Of a stretch of 38,893 bases of DNA, positions 37,281 through 38,893 are shown in pieces. Below the pieces are notes generated by a model. It saw only the letters and a list, made by a program, of their open reading frames with translations. It was not told the origin of the DNA and made no database searches. The stretch is from a beta proteobacterium AAP65 (GTDB lineage Bacteria > Pseudomonadota > Gammaproteobacteria > Burkholderiales > Burkholderiaceae_C), in assembly GCA_001295865.1 (NCBI GenBank), contig LJHW01000041.1, positions 1-38,893 on the forward strand. Direction: 5' to 3'. Both the position numbers and the translations under genes were made by a program. Within the stretch, counting starts at the first letter, position 1; every line of letters begins with the position of its first letter.

Positions 37281-38288
37281 ATGGCCAACAACACCGCGCG
37301 CCTTTACCGCATCGAGTCGTTGATCCGCGCGCACGGGCATGTCAGCTTCCAGACGCTGCTGGAGGAACTGGAGGTCAGCCGCGCCACGCTCAAGCGCGAC
37401 CTGGAGTACCTGCGCAGCCGCTTGGGGGCGCCCATCGAGTACGACCGCGATGTCAACGGCTACCGCTTTGGCACCAGCCCCTACGCCGGCCCCAAGCACG
37501 AACTGCCGGGCCTGTGGTTCGACGAAGCCGAGCTTTATTCATTGCTGATGGCGCAGCAGCTGCTGGCCGGGCTGGACAGCGACGGCCTGCTCAGCCGCCA
37601 CCTGCAGCCGCTGCTGGACCGCATCCACGAGCTGCTGCAGAGCGGCTCGGCCGAAGGCGACGAGGCCGCCGCGCAGCGCCTGATGCAGCGCGTGAAGATC
37701 GTCAGCGCGCTGCGCCGCCCGGTGCCCAGCCGCTTCTTCGAGCGCGTGAGCACGGCGCTGCTGACGCGCCGGCGTCTGCACCTGCGCTACCTCGCGCGCA
37801 CGCGGCGTGAACTCAGCGAACGCGAGGTCTCGCCGCAGCGCCTGGTGCACTACCGCCACACCTGGTACCTCGACGCCTGGTGCCACCGCAGCGAGGCGCT
37901 GCGCCGCTTTGCGCTGGACGCGGTGCAGGAAGCCACGGTGCTCGACACCCAGCCCGCGCGCGAGATCGCGCTCAAGCGTGTGCAGGCCGAGATGGATGCG
38001 GGCTACGGCATCTACGCCGGCGCAACGCCGCGCTGGGCGGTGCTGGTCTTCGACGTGCAGGCCGCGCAGTGGGCCAGCCGCGAAGAGTGGCACCCGCAGC
38101 AGGAAGGCCGCTGGCTGGACGACGGCCGTTTTGAGCTGCGCCTGCCTTACGTGGACGACACCGAGCTCGTGATGGACGTGCTGCGCCAGGGTGAACAGGT
38201 GCAGGTTCTGGCGCCGCCCGCGCTGGTGCGGGCGGTGCGCACCCGATTGGCGGCGGCCGCGGCACAGTACGGCAGCGGCCCCGCCTGA
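37281..38288 (+). CDS. WYL-domain transcriptional regulator
   Basis: A 335-residue regulator. The first 55 residues form a DeoR/HTH-11-type winged helix (RIESLIRAHGHVSFQTLLEE, then SRATLKRDLEYLR). A WYL domain follows from about 135, with RRLHLRYLAR, SPQRLVHYRHTWYLDAWCHRS carrying the Trp-Tyr-Leu motif, and LRRFALDAVQEATVLD. The C-terminal WCX part ends near QVQVLAPPALVRAVRTRLAA. WYL domains bind nucleic acids or nucleotides and often switch regulators after damage or metabolic cues. ATG 37281 gives the normal HTH start. It is 19 nt after fhs and may be cotranscribed; whether it controls fhs is unknown. Confidence 0.92.
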   Translation: MANNTARLYRIESLIRAHGHVSFQTLLEELEVSRATLKRDLEYLRSRLGAPIEYDRDVNGYRFGTSPYAGPKHELPGLWFDEAELYSLLMAQQLLAGLDSDGLLSRHLQPLLDRIHELLQSGSAEGDEAAAQRLMQRVKIVSALRRPVPSRFFERVSTALLTRRRLHLRYLARTRRELSEREVSPQRLVHYRHTWYLDAWCHRSEALRRFALDAVQEATVLDTQPAREIALKRVQAEMDAGYGIYAGATPRWAVLVFDVQAAQWASREEWHPQQEGRWLDDGRFELRLPYVDDTELVMDVLRQGEQVQVLAPPALVRAVRTRLAAAAAQYGSGPA

Positions 38289-38295
38289 CAGGGCT

Positions 38296-38893
38296 TCAGC
38301 GGCGGCGTGTCCGCGGCGTGATGCCGGTGGGCAGCTTCAGCGCGGCGTCGCCCTGCACCGTCACCGCGACGGGAGCGGTGGGCACGAGCTGGTCCGGGTG
38401 CCAGACCTTCAGCCGGGCAGCGCCGGCCGGCGCGTCGCTCAAGGTCGCCATGCCCCTGGCGTCGGTTTTCACGACCCACGGGCTGTCGGCCACGTAGATG
38501 TGGCCGCGCATGCGGCTGTGCAGGTGGCAGCCCAGCTCAATGGGGCCGGGCTGGGCCATCACCACCTCCTGGCTGCCGCCGGTGCGGCCGTCGGCAGCGC
38601 CGGCCAGGCGCAGCTCGAAGCCGACGCCCTGGGGCTCGGCGAGGGTTTCGGTGGCCGCCGGGCGGCCGCGCACGTGGTGATCGAAGGGGTCGATGTTGGT
38701 GAAGCGCACGGTCGAGCCTGCCGGCACCACCAGCAGCGCCGGCTGGAAGCGCATGCGCTCCTGCTGCACGGTGGTGCGCACGGGCGCGGGCTTGCGGGTG
38801 CTGCCGCCGGCCGGGTTCTCCAGCGCCACCACGGCATCGGCCAGGGGCTGGCCGTCGGCGGCCAGCACCGTCACCTGCAGCGTGGCGGCGCTG
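38296..38893 (-). CDS. Cupredoxin-like copper protein, C-terminal part (cut by window edge)
   Basis: The frame runs out of the window at 38893, so the N terminus and presumably a signal peptide are missing; a GTG at 38874 is internal. The visible part begins with a carboxypeptidase-regulatory-like strand (VTVLAADGQPLADAVVALE), then a plastocyanin-like fold with VPAGSTVRFTNIDPFDHHV, where the first copper His lies, and the loop GCHLHSRMRGHIYV containing a Cys-x2-His-x2-Met copper set. The end is a second regulatory-like domain with the KVWHPDQLV segment. Type 1 copper binding is inferred from these residues. Proteins like this are often labelled methylamine-utilisation proteins; there is no evidence for that here. 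It is convergent with the WYL regulator (7-nt gap). Confidence 0.82.
   Translation of the reverse strand, partial: SAATLQVTVLAADGQPLADAVVALENPAGGSTRKPAPVRTTVQQERMRFQPALLVVPAGSTVRFTNIDPFDHHVRGRPAATETLAEPQGVGFELRLAGAADGRTGGSQEVVMAQPGPIELGCHLHSRMRGHIYVADSPWVVKTDARGMATLSDAPAGAARLKVWHPDQLVPTAPVAVTVQGDAALKLPTGITPRTRRR

Overview
The window reads as a stretch of chromosome from a high-GC Gram-negative betaproteobacterium. The best fit is Burkholderiales, in the Rubrivivax/Leptothrix/Methylibium-like part of the order. The reasons are the strong G/C third-position bias, the many TTG and GTG starts, LpxH and RND/outer-membrane factor genes that imply an outer membrane, and the gene order cysS-alkA-accA-tilS-lysC-tRNA-Ser. 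This placement is inferred from sequence feel and gene order, not from a search. No insertion sequence, prophage, CRISPR array or integration scar was seen; genes are dense and mostly in tight operons.

Layout from left to right. (1) 1-2383: the end of an LctP-type lactate permease convergent with a POT peptide transporter; their stop codons share one CTAG. (2) 2427-10445: a tripartite RND efflux operon on the minus strand (adaptor, AcrB-like pump, NodT-like outer-membrane lipoprotein), divergent from a BaeS/BaeR-type two-component system that probably controls it. (3) 10496-14540: a cold-shock protein with a recognisable sigma-70 promoter, then clpS-clpA, then mtfA on the other strand; the clpA terminator lies inside the mtfA coding sequence. 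(4) 14548-17053: a minus-strand run with lpxH, two cyclophilins (cytoplasmic and exported) and an exported TPR protein. (5) 17294-23008: a plus-strand housekeeping run cysS, alkA-type glycosylase, accA, tilS, lysC, with touching or overlapping reading frames, followed by tRNA-Ser(GCU) and a terminator. The cysS leader contains an unusual Cys-codon-bearing open frame whose stop overlaps the cysS start.

(6) 23253-34230: about 11 kb of minus-strand chemosensory genes, in transcription order: a soluble receptor with two complete signalling hairpins, a triple-CheW scaffold, CheB, a HEAT-repeat protein, CheR, CheY, CheA, a small unknown protein, a second CheY, a one-helix membrane peptide, and a receptor-like signalling protein. 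Many junctions are 4-nt overlaps, so the set is almost certainly one translationally coupled operon. There is no CheD, CheZ, single-domain CheW or sensory input domain, which makes this the most unusual system in the window. Its output cannot be told from the sequence; flagellar, pilus or other functions are all open.

(7) 34481-38893: a DUF72/YecE protein, formate-tetrahydrofolate ligase (fhs), a WYL-domain regulator, and the end-truncated gene of a cupredoxin-like periplasmic protein.
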